Shown: positions 10,924 to 22,439 of the stretch, piece by piece
How positions within the stretch are numbered: the stretch's first letter is position 1
How the letters are laid out: every line of letters starts with the position of its first letter
Assembly: GCF_963678635.1 (NCBI RefSeq)
Contig: NC_087062.1
Coordinates: 60,493,584-60,557,583 of the forward strand
DNA: 64,000 nt
Direction: 5' to 3'
From: Symsagittifera roscoffensis
Taxonomy: Eukaryota > Xenacoelomorpha > Acoela > Convolutidae
Translations under genes and position numbers: made by a program
The notes under the pieces: model-generated
Database searches by the model: none
What the model saw: only the letters and a program-made list of their open reading frames with translations
Told to the model about the DNA's origin: nothing

Positions 10924-13453
10924 AAACATTAACATTTCAACACATCTTTTTTCTAATATTTTCCGACCGACACACAAATCCTTCTCCGCGCACAGGACCC
11001 CAGGATTTATTAGTAACACACTATGATTGTGAAGAAAACGAACAAAAAACACTACACAAATATGCAATAAATCAAGTATCACAATGCGAAACAGAACCAC
11101 AAGCTATAGAAACTACGAATGTAATAGCCACATTGTATTCAAAAGCCCGAGCAACAACAGTCACAGGATATAAATTTAAAGCAACATTTTTCGAAACGAA
11201 ATTACACTGTTCACAAGTTTCCAACGGAAAAAAGAACCGACTTGATCACGAATCATTTTACCAAAGTAATATAGAACGACGTTTACATCTAAATCCCGAT
11301 GATTGTAAAAACGAATTACTCAGACTGAATATCACAAGAAATAAAAACACAGACAGAAAAAAAGTAAATTTCCAAGTCTTTGCCGATTCTGTACATCAAG
11401 CAGAACTTGAACGATATCAAGGACATATAAAATTAGACAAAAAATACCCATACAACGGCGCACACGGAAGATTAACTTACGACATACACGATAAATACTA
11501 GATACCACACATTGGAATAAACGACCCCTCAAATTGCAAAGCAGACACAAAAATTAAGGATATCAAGAAATAATGTTTTTTGATTGGAAAAAACAACATG
11601 AAAAAATACGACTCACACAAGATTTATCTGATAACACAATGATATATCAAGGAATTAGACTACCTTACAGTAACGATCAAGGTTATTGTGACCCCACAAC
11701 AAGGACCCAAGCAACAATTGTTTGGTTTCCCGAAGATACATGCACAACATTTCAAGTAGCAAAAATAAACGCTCGAATGATAAAATTTCATGCAAAAATT
11801 TTATAGAATCAATTCCATACGAACAAGTAAACCCATCCTGTAAACAAAGCAATGATTTTAGAAAAATCCATGATATAGAAAATAAATTAACACGTTTCCA
11901 AATCTATCAAGAAACAGAATTTGCATGTAAATACAGAAATCCACTTTATAAGAAACAATACTCTGAAATACTTGTCGAATACGAAAAAGGTTTCGACATG
12001 ACCACTGGAAAAATAAAATTTAACCCTTGTGCCACAAGTCATCCTATAAATGAGGAACATCATACATCCCAGTTAACTTTCAAAAAAGCACAGGTCAACC
12101 TGGTGGAAAACTAAAACCATATGACAGTAAAAGCACACGTTTACAAAAACTATCACTAATAAATAGCACCTATTTTGGTAATATTCATTATGATATCCAC
12201 TTAGACATGAAGCTAGACTACACAATTAGTAGAGTTTTTCAAGAAATGTCACTTTCTGATTTAGAAACACTTCATCAACTATGCGAATTGGAAAGAACAC
12301 AAATCCTACAATCACTCGCACTAGCAGTACTAAAAATACCTTACGCAGGATACTTATTATCAGGAAACAGATCAAATTTTCTAGATTACGAAGGAAACAT
12401 TTTATGGTTTTATACTTGCACCAAAAAAGTATCACCACTGTATGTTTTTGAGGAAAAACTTTGATATAAAAGAATCCCCATATTCTATAAAAATAAAGTA
12501 CATTTTGTAGATACACTTTCAAGACGAACATATTTTTGGGATACCGCAGTCCCATGTGGATCCGAAAATAGCCACAATGTAGTACAATTAAACCCTGATG
12601 AAGATAAATACTACCTACTTACACCATACCCTACATTAATGCAATCACTCAAGAAACTTCTACCCGAAAGCATCAGAGCTATTGCTCGTAATCCAAATAT
12701 TGATTTACAATCAATTGGAATATATTCAAAACCTGATATCAACATCACATTAGAACACAACAGTTTCAGGAACTATTAACACAAATGGACACAATACAAC
12801 GACAATCAACTGACCAGAATTTAAGAAAACTTGCCGAAACCGCAGGATTTGCAGATATTTATACACAAGATTATAGCGGATATTTTAAAGATATCAAAGA
12901 CTACATATTTTTAAACGGAGAAAAATGCAGACCACAAGATATTTCACCTATAAATAATTTCAGTTTTGTCATCTTAAAGAACAAAAATCTAGCTTTTCTA
13001 GGATGGTCCTATTACATCTTAGAAAAATTAACTATCTTTTACGCCATGTTTAATTTTATAAGATTTCTTTTCTCACTGTTAAAAGGAATCTATAACACAT
13101 GCGCTATACATACACAAATAAACCGACAAGCAAGTGTAGCACGTATACTATTTGCAGGATTTTTTGGAATTTTTTCATCATCAATAAACAAAATACTTCT
13201 AGATGCACAAATAAAAGAATATAACACAAAAATATCAACAAGACAAAACACATACGACGAAGAAAACAATAATATAGAAATAACACCTACCGCACCACAA
13301 TTGCCACCCTTACCACAAAACCATCCATTATCATTAGTTCCCCGTAATTTCCGAAACCTAGCAATCAAAAATAATCCAAATTCTAGACCAAATACAACAC
13401 AAAGTCCCAACCAACAAATAATGACACATCATTCACAAAATGATAAAACATAA
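10911..13453 (+). pseudogene. Envelope-like glycoprotein gene, copy 1 (broken)
   Basis: The first ORF opens with a signal-peptide-like leader (TFQHIFFLIFSD) and leads into a Cys-containing ectodomain with spaced cysteines (YDCEEN, VSQCETE, LHCSQV, DDCKNE). Further fragments follow in other frames: one with CDPTTR and PEDTCTTF, one around RIPIFYKN and VDTLSRRTYF, and a last one (12785-13453) with two long hydrophobic stretches (LGWSYYILEKLTIFYAMFNF; ILFAGFFGIFSSS) followed by a Pro/Asn-rich tail. Signal peptide, Cys-rich ectodomain, membrane anchor near the C-terminus and position before the 3' LTR are what an envelope protein looks like. The gene is broken by several frameshifts and an in-frame TGA at 12462-12464. 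I cannot assign the envelope family by eye; both Ty3-type envelopes and captured negative-strand RNA-virus glycoproteins are possible. Confidence 0.6.
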
Positions 13454-13935
13454 GAACAAGTTATAGAACAACCCACACCACCACTTTTCAGTCTCAACAT
13501 AATCTTTTTTTCTAGCCCACGATGAGCCAACAACTTGGATCCCTCCATCGCTCGAATTCCCATCCAGCCAACCTCCAAACTCAAATCCCAATAATCCCAC
13601 TTTTTGCTTTCCCACCACCCGATTTTCCAATTATTAATATACCATCAAGCACGAATTCTGATACTAACTCAGACATTTCTGTTTTTCATAATATCTCACA
13701 ATTTAATAACTCTAATGTAGAAACCCCCGACGAATTTGCAGACTCCGAACCATCTCCCTCTACCTATACCCAGACTAATCCCTCAGTTTTTTCGAAACCA
13801 CCTTTTCAATCCATCCCATCCAGTCATCCACTCCCATCCGTTTCCACTCCTTCTTATGCTTCCCAAGTAACCCCAACCTATCTTCATTTCATTCCGAGAG
13901 ATCATATAATAATTCCCCAGATACCCCCCAAATTT
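12961..13935 (+). repeat. 975-bp internal tandem duplication, copy 1
   Basis: Bases 12961-13935 and 13936-14910 are practically identical. The junction is at the shared string AAATTT (…CCCCAAATTT followed by CAGTTTTG instead of CCCAGGAG). It covers the C-terminal env fragment and the N-terminal part of ORF3. Confidence 0.93.
13522..13935 (+). pseudogene. ORF3 N-terminal fragment, copy 1
   Basis: Starts with MSQQLGSLHR and continues as a Pro/Ser/Thr-rich, probably disordered segment. It is cut by the 975-bp duplication junction, after which the frame runs into duplicated env sequence and stops at 14026-14028. It corresponds to the N-terminus of the fuller ORF3 at 17305-19112. Confidence 0.6.
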
Positions 13936-14910
13936 CAGTTTTGTCATCTTAAAGAACAAAAATCTAGCTTTTCTAGGATGGTCCTATTACATCTTAGAAA
14001 AATTAACTATCTTTTACGCCATGTTTAATTTTATAAGATTTCTTTTCTCACTGTTAAAAGGAATCTATAACACATGCGCTATACATACACAAATAAACCG
14101 ACAAGCAAGTGTAGCACGTATACTATTTGCAGGATTTTTTGGAATTTTTTCATCATCAATAAACAAAATACTTCTAGATGCACAAATAAAAGAATATAAC
14201 ACAAAAATATCAACAAGACAAAACACATACGACGAAGAAAACAATAATATAGAAATAACACCTACCGCACCACAATTGCCACCCTTACCACAAAACCATC
14301 CATTATCATTAGTTCCCCGTAATTTCCGAAACCTAGCAATCAAAAATAATCCAAATTCTAGACCAAATACAACACAAAGTCCCAACCAACAAATAATGAC
14401 ACATCATTCACAAAATGATAAAACATAAGAACAAGTTATAGAACAACCCACACCACCACTTTTCAGTCTCAACATAATCTTTTTTTCTAGCCCACGATGA
14501 GCCAACAACTTGGATCCCTCCATCGCTCGAATTCCCATCCAGCCAACCTCCAAACTCAAATCCCAATAATCCCACTTTTTGCTTTCCCACCACCCGATTT
14601 TCCAATTATTAATATACCATCAAGCACGAATTCTGATACTAACTCAGACATTTCTGTTTTTCATAATATCTCACAATTTAATAACTCTAATGTAGAAACC
14701 CCCGACGAATTTGCAGACTCCGAACCATCTCCCTCTACCTATACCCAGACTAATCCCTCAGTTTTTTCGAAACCCCCTTTTCAATCCATCCCATCCAGTC
14801 ATCCACTCCCATCCGTTTCCACTCCTTCTTATGCTTCCCAAGTAACCCCAACCTATCTTCATTTCATTCCGAGAGATCATATAATAATTCCCCAGATACC
14901 CCCCAAATTT
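13936..14910 (+). repeat. 975-bp internal tandem duplication, copy 2
   Basis: Second copy of the unit at 12961-13935. At 14911 the sequence resumes as in the third copy at about 17729 (CCCAGGAGCTCGAT), which shows that 13935/13936 is the novel junction. It includes a C-terminal env fragment (14021-14428) without its ectodomain. Confidence 0.93.
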
Positions 14911-15257
14911 CCCAGGAGCTCGATAATTTTATTACTTTACAACAACAATTAATACACCCCAACACCCTTACATTATATCAACTATCGTCCACAATAACAT
15001 CCTCAAATCCACCTACCACCACGCCCTCTTCAGCTTACACTCCATCATTAGCACAATCATCCACATCCACCGAAACATCTACCAGTACTCACAGAGCTTA
15101 TCGTACTTTTAAACGAAAATTTCCAAATCACCCATTCCCAACCAAACCCGGAACAACCCGCGAATATATTAATCACCCGGAACACACTAACACGAAAAAT
15201 TTTCTTGAAATCACCTTACCCTCATTTCCGCAATATAAATTAAATACACCTACCAAT
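14497..15257 (+). pseudogene. ORF3 N-terminal fragment, copy 2
   Basis: Same start as the copy at 13522, but it continues further: one frame stops at 14950-14952, and a second frame carries on through TTTPSSAYTPS and YRTFKRKFPN to 15257, where the 2808-bp tandem duplication junction truncates it. The C-terminal globular part of ORF3 is missing. Confidence 0.6.
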
Positions 15258-17236
15258 ACTTACGACATACACGATAAACACTGGATACCACACATTGGAA
15301 TAAACGACCCCTCAAATTGCAAAGCAGACACAAAAATTAAGGATATCAAGAAATAATGTTTTTTGATTGGAAAAAACAACATGAAAAAATACGACTCACA
15401 CAAGATTTATCTGATAACACAATGATATATCAAGGAATTAGACTACCTTACAAAAACGATCAAGGTTATTGTGACCCCACAACAAGGACCCAAGCAACAA
15501 TTGTTTGGTTTCCCGAAGATACATGCACAACATTTCAAGTAGCAAAAATAAACGCTCGAATGATAAAATTTCATGCAAAAATTTTATAGAATCAATTCCA
15601 TACGAACAAGTAAACCCATCCTGTAAATAAAGCAATGATTTTAGAAATATCCATGATATAGAAATTAAATTAACACGTTTCCAAATCTATCAAGAAACAG
15701 AATTTGCATGTAAATACAGAAATCCACTTTATAAGAAACAATACTCTGAAATACTTGTCGAATACGAAAAAGGTTTCGACATGACCACTGGAAAAATAAA
15801 AGTTAACCCTTGTGCCACAAGTCATCCTATAAATGAGGATCATCATACATCCCAGTTAATTTTCAAAAAAGCACAGGTCAACCTGGTGGAAAACTAAAAC
15901 CATATGACAGTAAAAGCACACGTTTACAAGAACTATCACTAATAAATAGCACCTATTTTGGTAATATTCATTATGATATCCACTTAGACATGAAGCTAGA
16001 CTACACAATTAGTAGAATTTTTCAAGAAATGTCACTTTCTGATTTAGAAACACTTCATCAACTATGCGAATTGGAAAGAACACAAATCCTACAATCACTC
16101 GCACTAGCAGTACTAAAAATACCTTACGCAGGATACTTATTATCAGGAAACAGATCAAATTTTCTAGATTACGAAGGAAACATTTTATGGTTTTATACTT
16201 GCACCAAAAAAGTATCACCACTGTATGTTTTTGAGGAAAAACTTTGATATAAAAGAATCCCCATATTCTATAAAAATAAAGTACATTTTGTAGATACACT
16301 TTCAAGACGAACATATTTTTGGGATACCGCAGTCCCATGTGGATCCGAAAATAGCCACAATGTAGTACAATTAAACCCTGATGAAGATAAATACTACCTA
16401 CTTACACCATACCCTACATTAATGCAATCACTCAAGAAACTTCTACCCGAAAGCATCAGAGCTATTGCTCGTAATCCAAATATTGATTTACAATCAATTG
16501 GAATATATTCAAAACCTGATATCAACATCACATTAGAACACAACAGTTTCAGGAATTATTAACACAAATGGACACAATACAACGACAATCAACTGACCAG
16601 AATTTAAGAAAACATGCCGAAACCGCAGGATTTGCAGATATTTATACACAAGATTATAGCGGATATTTTAAAGATATCAAAGACTACATATTTTTAAACG
16701 GAGAAAAATGCAGACCACAAGATATTTCACCTATAAATAATTTCAGTTTTGTCATCTTAAAGAACAAAAATCTAGCTTTTCTAGGATGGTCCTATTACAT
16801 CTTAGAAAAATTAACTATCTTTTACGCCATGTTTAATTTTATAAGATTTCTTTTCTCACTGTTAAAAGGAATCTATAACACATGCGCTATACATACACAA
16901 ATAAACCGACAAGCAAGTGTAGCACGTATACTATTTGCAGGATTTTTTGGAATTTTTTCATCATCAATAAACAAAATACTTCTAGATGCACAAATAAAAG
17001 AATATAACACAAAAATATCAACAAGACAAAACACATACGACGAAGAAAACAATAATATAGAAATAACACCTACCGCACCACAATTGCCACCCTTACCACA
17101 AAACCATCCATTATCATTAGTTCCCCGTAATTTCCGAAACCTAGCAATCACAAATAATCCAAATTCTAGACCAAATACAACACAAAGTCCCATCCAACAT
17201 ATAATGACACATCATTCACAAAATGATAATACATAG
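15258..17236 (+). pseudogene. Envelope-like glycoprotein gene, copy 2 (5'-truncated)
   Basis: Tandem copy of 11475-13453 lacking the signal peptide and N-terminal ectodomain. It keeps the fragments at 15356-15589, 15990-16247 and 16568-17236, the last with both hydrophobic stretches and the Pro/Asn-rich tail. It shares the in-frame TGA (16245-16247) and the same frame switches with copy 1, so those features predate the duplication. It has an additional stop in the 15600-15640 region (TGTAAATAA where copy 1 reads TGTAAACAA). Confidence 0.6.
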
Positions 17237-18065
17237 GAACAAATTATAGAACAACCCCACACCACCATTTTTCAGTCTCAACATAATCATTTTTTTAGCC
17301 CACGATGAGCCGACAAGTTGGATCCCTCCATCGCTCGAATTCCCATCCAGCCAACCTCAAAACTCAAATCTCAATAATCCCTCTTTTTTTGCTTTCCCAC
17401 CACCCGATTTTCCAATTATTAATATACCATCAAGCACGAATTCTGATACTAACTCAGACATTTCTGTTTTTCATAATATCTCACAATTTAATAACTCTGA
17501 TGTAGAAACCCCCGACGAGTTTGCAGACTCCGAACCATCTCCCTCTACCTATACCCAGACCAATCCCTCAGTTTTTTCGAAACCCCCTTCTCAACCCATC
17601 CCATGCAGTCATCCACTCCCATCCGTTTCCACTCCTTCATATGCTTCCCAAGTAACCCCAACCTATTCTCCATTTCATTCTGACAGATCATATAATAATT
17701 CCCCAGATACCCCCCAAATTTCCCAGGAGCTCGATGATTTTTTTTTTACAACAACAATTAATACACCCCAACTTCCTTACAATACATCAACTATCATCCA
17801 CAATAACATCCTCAAATCCACCTACCACCACACCCTCTTCAGCTTACACTCCATCATTAGCACAATCATCCTCATCCACCGAAACATCTACCAGTACTCA
17901 CCGAGTTTATCGTACTTTTAAACGAAAATTTCCAAATCACCCATTCCCAACCAAACCCGGAACAGCCCGCGAATATATTAATCACCCGGAACACACCAAC
18001 ACGAAAAATTTTCTTGAAATCACCTTACCCTCATTTCCGCAATATACATTAAATACACCTACCAA
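15258..18065 (+). repeat. Tandem duplication unit 2 in env/ORF3 region
   Basis: Second copy of the 2808-bp unit that begins at 11475. It continues without break into unique sequence at ~18066, so this copy has the original right-hand context. Confidence 0.9.
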
Positions 18066-19112
18066 TACTAACGACACACGTAATTTTGTTGATGAGCATG
18101 TTTTAATGCCAACATTTCATTGGACAGCTTATTATCATTTACTAACCCCCTCTGCCATTAGCTAATACTACTGAAAGTATTGAGAAAAACAAAAACATGT
18201 TATATACACTCACCACAACACTAAAACCTCGACAATTTACTTACGTTGGATATAAAAAATTATTAAAAACATTCACCGCATCCCAAGCTAACGAATTTGC
18301 AATAGAATACTACGATCATAATCTCATCCGCCCTAATCAAGATCAACTTTTAGATGAAGACCGCTTCGCAAACACGCAACTAACAGAAAAATTTTTCATC
18401 AAAACATCATACGTATTCACACTTAATATTTTTGATAGAAAGCATGACCACATTATTTCAGAATCATTAGCTGATATTCAAGCATACGAGAGTTTCTATG
18501 ATAAATTTCAGTTATTTTCACTAACCGTTCACTTTCTTTCACCACAGGAACGCGATTTGCACTGTTCCCACGATATTATGTTACGCACTAAACAAACGCA
18601 CACATGTACATACTATCGTTTTATACAAAATTATTTTGATTTACACACCCCATCAAGACAACCTCACCATCGTTTTCAGTTTCTTAATTCAAAGTACACG
18701 TCACCATTTTTCCTTAATTTTACATATTGCATTAAAGATACTAACCTCCACGGCATCCTCCACAACTATGACCCAGTTACCCAAATGTATATATTTTGTC
18801 CCATCACAAAGACCATCAATGCCGAAGAAACAAGACCCTTACTTATCCCGCATGAATTTATCCAGCCTATTGAAATACCCATATTAGAATTCATTCACAA
18901 TAATAAAAAATTTTCATAAAACATATAACCTCATCCAAAACACACCTTACGAGTTTGCAGTAGGCACAGAAGAACTAAACACCATCAAGGCACTTCAATT
19001 GCTTTGGCCACTGCTACAAACTAAAAATATGATACGCATACTAGCCAAATTACTAACAACATCAGATATGATTCACGACATCTTCCGCCACGGCTTTTTC
19101 CCAGAAGATTAA
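17305..19112 (+). pseudogene. ORF3, unrecognised protein downstream of env (fullest copy)
   Basis: Begins MSRQVGSLHR with a ~190-residue Pro/Ser/Thr-rich segment spread over two frames, continues through 17734-18165 (YRTFKRKFPN, HWTAYYHLL), then 18197-18919 (240 codons, mixed globular, with FTYVGYKKLL, DLHCSHDIM and YIFCPITK) and, after a one-base shift at the A-run 18904-18909, a final piece to the stop at 19110-19112 (LLWPLLQTKN, RHGFFPED). Reading all pieces as one gene gives roughly 600 residues. It has four or more frame breaks, several at homopolymers. I recognise no domain: it is not gag, protease, RT, RNase H or integrase, and it lacks a clear membrane anchor. Its place between env and the 3' LTR makes it an accessory-gene candidate. 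Confidence 0.5.
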
Positions 19113-19113
19113 G

Positions 19114-19197
19114 GTAAGTATAATTTGAAACACTTTTAACTAATAAATTCAAATTTGTACTAACCATTTTTTATCAATGTTTGAAATATGCTTTTAG
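19114..19197 (+). other. Possible intron just after ORF3
   Basis: Two bases after the ORF3 stop there is GTAAGT, 84 bases on a TTTTAG acceptor, and between them TGTACTAACC, which contains the ideal branch-point TACTAAC. The same arrangement is in the duplicate at 23930-24013. If used, it would lie in the 3' untranslated part of an element transcript, or mark splicing into the 3' region. Confidence 0.35.
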
Positions 19198-20711
19198 TCT
19201 TCACACCACGATCATCTACAAAACAGAAAATAAAAATAAAAATACAAACTTGTTAAATTATCTTAAAACTCAATAATTTCTTGCACTAAATAATGTAGTA
19301 AAATTCATACCAAATGTAGTAATTTTATTTATAATTTATTCCCCCATGAAGCAGTAAACTTAAATTACGATGAAAATTTATAATTTTACACTTCCCCAAA
19401 ACGCAGTAAAATTCAAATTCTATGCATTAAATTGATAAAACGAGAAAGCAGTACTAACTTTTTCAATATTTTCATTCACTCGCACAAGAATTCTATCCAA
19501 ACTCACACAGCTCGCCCACGAAGAATTGTTTAAATAATAATTTTAAGTTTCAAGCTTTCACTATCAACAACTCTAACACACGATAACAAGTTTCAAACTT
19601 TCCTTCAACCCGGTTGGAAAGGAATTATACACTAAACCAAACTAACCAACGCAGCTTACTAAACACCACAAATCATAAAATAACAGCATGACTAAGAAAA
19701 CAAAACCAACGGTACCCAAACCGGATTAACACAGTTTAAAACTGGATAATTTATTCTTTTGAAGACTATTATAAAGTCTAAGAAAGAAATAATAAAACAC
19801 AAAAAAGTCGCAAGACAAACCCATACAAAAAACAATTTGATTTTTAAAAAAAAGACACAACCAAAGAAACATAAGAAAAGACCAACATGAGCCCAACATA
19901 AAACGTTATCACATAAGAGGACCTCTCAAAGAAACAGCATGCAATCATACTCCCACTCCTGGCCTAACCCACCAGAGAGGACGTCCTGAGCATGCTCTAT
20001 AGCCGGCCTAACCCACCGCGCTACATACACGCTTTGTGACCACACTCCTACTTTTAATAAGAGGTACTCAAGGGTGAGTAACTCTTCAAAATAACCGAAC
20101 TAAAACAAAACGCTTTTGTGAAAACGACTAACAAAATTCATGATTAAAAAACCGAATTAACATTATTTAATAAAATGTGAATTATACTTTGCAGTATATA
20201 CATCATGCACAACAACAAAGACGAACATCCAAAGACTAGATGATCCCATCACACTCGAACAAAAGAATGGCTAAACACAACCGACATGCCGTCCACAACA
20301 AAAGGATTTAGAGTACGACTTGACTTCGCAGAAAAGGACTTCATTGAACTAGAACAATGACCACCTCGATGTTCGAGTATACGTACAGATCCGAGTTACA
20401 AGGCATCCCTTCCACACACGATCTTCACGCCATTCCCAGACAAGGCTGCACACAAAACAGTTCTCTACTAATACAGAAAAACCTGACATTACAAACCATT
20501 TTGAAATCGGAATGATTTCATTGGGGATCATAGTCGTTGTCGAATGACAAAGTAATAATTTCCTGTCCCTAATTCCAGCGTCCTGGAACGTTCTTCTTCA
20601 AGAGGAACCGGATAAGAAAATGATGTTCGCCAAATACCAACGTTGATCATCCATCCTTTAAATTGCAGAGAAGAAAGATAGTTCTAAAAAACTCTGTAAA
20701 CCCCGGATGGG
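19198..20711 (+). other. Non-coding region between ORF3 and the 3' LTR
   Basis: About 1.5 kb without coding potential; the minus-strand frame at 20349-20531 has no features. It has two GGCCTAACCCACC repeats (near 19971 and 20003) within a G/C-richer patch and a purine-rich stretch (GAGAAGAAAGATAG, ~20669-20682). The seven bases before the LTR are GGATGGG, a poor but possible polypurine primer site. Confidence 0.5.
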
Positions 20712-21119
20712 TGGAACCTGATCTAAACTACATTTTATTATTGGATAAATTAGATATTTTACCACTGTAAAATACCTAATATTAACCAATCATAATCCAT
20801 CCAACTAACAACCCACTTATTTGTAAGTGCTAAAATTACTTGTAATTTCAGCACCAGATAGATTTGAATTTAACTTAGAAATTAGTTGCCTCTCCAAGAG
20901 AACTTCAGCAGTTGCAATAAGCCAGTATACTCTAGATCTATTGAGCCTAGCAGAGACTAGTTAAACACCCTGAGACTAGTAGATATAAGAGTAAGATTAG
21001 GATCGGTATTAGACTAAGAAGTTGCACGAATCTATCCGGCCGAAAATAAGATAGCGTGACGAGCAGACGGTGTACCCTATCCGAAATTACTCTATGAGTT
21101 ACACTTCGGTCATAACTCA
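20712..21119 (+). repeat. 3' LTR of the retroelement
   Basis: 408 bases beginning TGGAACC and ending ATAACTCA. It matches, in inverted orientation, the 408-base LTR at 37778-38185 at roughly 93-95% by eye. An imperfect palindrome (20827-20854, GTGCTAAAATTAC / GTAATTTCAGCAC) is present. The bases right after the LTR are CTTT, the same as those right before the 5' LTR in its own orientation. Confidence 0.88.
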
Positions 21120-21643
21120 CTTTGTTAAATTACAAAAAAAGGCCGGCCAAACCTTTTCAAGAAGAGAAATCAAGAGAACTTAGGTCAAAAAGTTAGGTTG
21201 TTAGTTAAAGTTATGAAAGCTATAGTAAGGTTGCTGGACAGAAATTTGGAAGTGGTCTTCGCAGACTTGAAGTTTTAAATTGGGGTGACAAGCGATGTCA
21301 TGATCGTAAAATATTTAAAGTTCTCGAGATAAAACTGAGCATGATGAAACGCCTGTACAAACCATCCCATATTCTCACAGGGTATTCCTGAACAGGTGCA
21401 ACGAAGAATATCCAGACGGTCTAAAAAGTGACCATGCCGAGAGTTATGATAGATCAAGTTTGGCCATAACTGTCTTTTTTGAAGTGCTTCCGTGTTTGGA
21501 CAACCTGATTTGGATAAGATGGAATAACTTTTCAAGTATTGACGGCTGGGCTGAAATTGGAAACAGGCGGTACGAAACCGAGAATTTCGCAAACATTGTT
21601 TGAGTTTGGGTACACCATTCTAGAAGGTGGGCTGAATATAGAC

Positions 21644-22083
21644 CAGGGGCGGATTTAGGGGGGGGGAACGGGGGGGGGGACACCCTCCTTTCAGGGATTC
21701 GACCCCCTGCCGACCCAAAGGGTCCCCCTTTGGTACTTTTTAAGAAATCCAATTTTGGTCGACCGATTCTAAATTTTTTCTAAAGGCGCTTTCGGCGCCA
21801 ATATATATACTAATTTTGAGGGGGAGCGGGCGCCAAAAAGAAGCAATTTTTTTGTCAAAATTTTCCAAAAAGTGCCCAAAAACGGCTTTTTTGACCTGTT
21901 TTTTCAAAAAAATTGTCTGCAGCGCAGAAATTTTGGCCAAAACAGCGTCTTTTTACTGCTTTAGGAGAGCTTGAAAAATCCGGAAAATCCATTTGGTCGA
22001 CCTAAAAAAAAGTTCGTCAAAATTTTCAAAATTCTTTTTGAAAAGCCGCCTCCCCCCTCGAGAAAATCGTAGATCTGCCCCTG
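21644..22083. mobile_element. hAT-type MITE with perfect 8-bp target duplication
   Basis: Inverted termini CAGGGGCGGATTTAG / AGATCTGCCCCTG, 440 bases, no transposase. Flanked on both sides by ATATAGAC (21636-21643 and 22084-22091). CAGGGG-type termini and an 8-base duplication are characteristic of the hAT superfamily. Poly-G runs sit just inside the left end. The interior shares GGCGCC and CCTTTAGAAAAAATTTAG-like blocks with the other copies in this window. Confidence 0.9.
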
Positions 22084-22439
22084 ATATAGACCATCTGATC
22101 TTTTATTTTTTGAGGGTTCCGTTGATTTCATGAAGTTTTCTGTTCAGAGTCTAAACAATCAAATTTATGAGCCCACAACTTGAGCTTGGGCGTTTTTTGT
22201 CGTTGCTATTTGAGTTTTGTCATTTTTTTGGATTTTCAAATTAGTATATGTCAGGTAGTTAAGAAATACTTTCGAGTTTAGGACCAAAAACTATAGGACC
22301 AAAATAAAATAAACAAATTGAAAATAGTCTTTGAAACTTGACTAGACACTTTTGAGGCCAAAAAACGTTCTTTTTGTAAACTTTAAAGTCATGAAAGTTT
22401 TAAGCTTAACATTAAAAGCAAAGGAAGTTTCATGAAGCT

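Larger units (their letters stand above)
11475..15257 (+). repeat. Tandem duplication unit 1 in env/ORF3 region
   Basis: The sequence from 11475 recurs from 15258 with an offset of 3783. The second unit ends at about 18065, so the basic unit is 2808 bases; unit 1 is longer by 975 because it contains its own internal duplication. The junction at 15257/15258 is at short shared sequence (AATACT versus AACTTAC). Copies differ by only scattered substitutions. Confidence 0.9.
9640..21119 (+). mobile_element. 3' half of an LTR retroelement (env-like region, ORF3, 3' LTR)
   Basis: All coding-like frames here lie on +, are A/C-rich in the same way as the gag-pol ORFs on the other strand at 27967-36600, and end in a 408-bp LTR with TG...CA borders. 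The order is P/S/T-rich ORFs, envelope-like gene, ORF3, non-coding 3' region, LTR. This is what would be expected downstream of pol in an env-bearing Ty3/gypsy-type element. No gag or pol precedes it in this orientation; those are found inverted at 27967-38185. Frame breaks and tandem duplications show it is not an intact copy. Confidence 0.75.

Noticed and set aside
13090-13410. Hydrophobic minus-strand ORF (106 codons), also at 14065 and 16873
   Set aside because: Antisense shadow of the env-like C-terminal coding region, present in every tandem copy.
21444-21940. Minus-strand ORFs with PPFPPP and FRKNLESVDQNW motifs (also at 26260-26765)
   Set aside because: They run through the MITE and its poly-G tracts; similar peptides appear from the other MITE copies.
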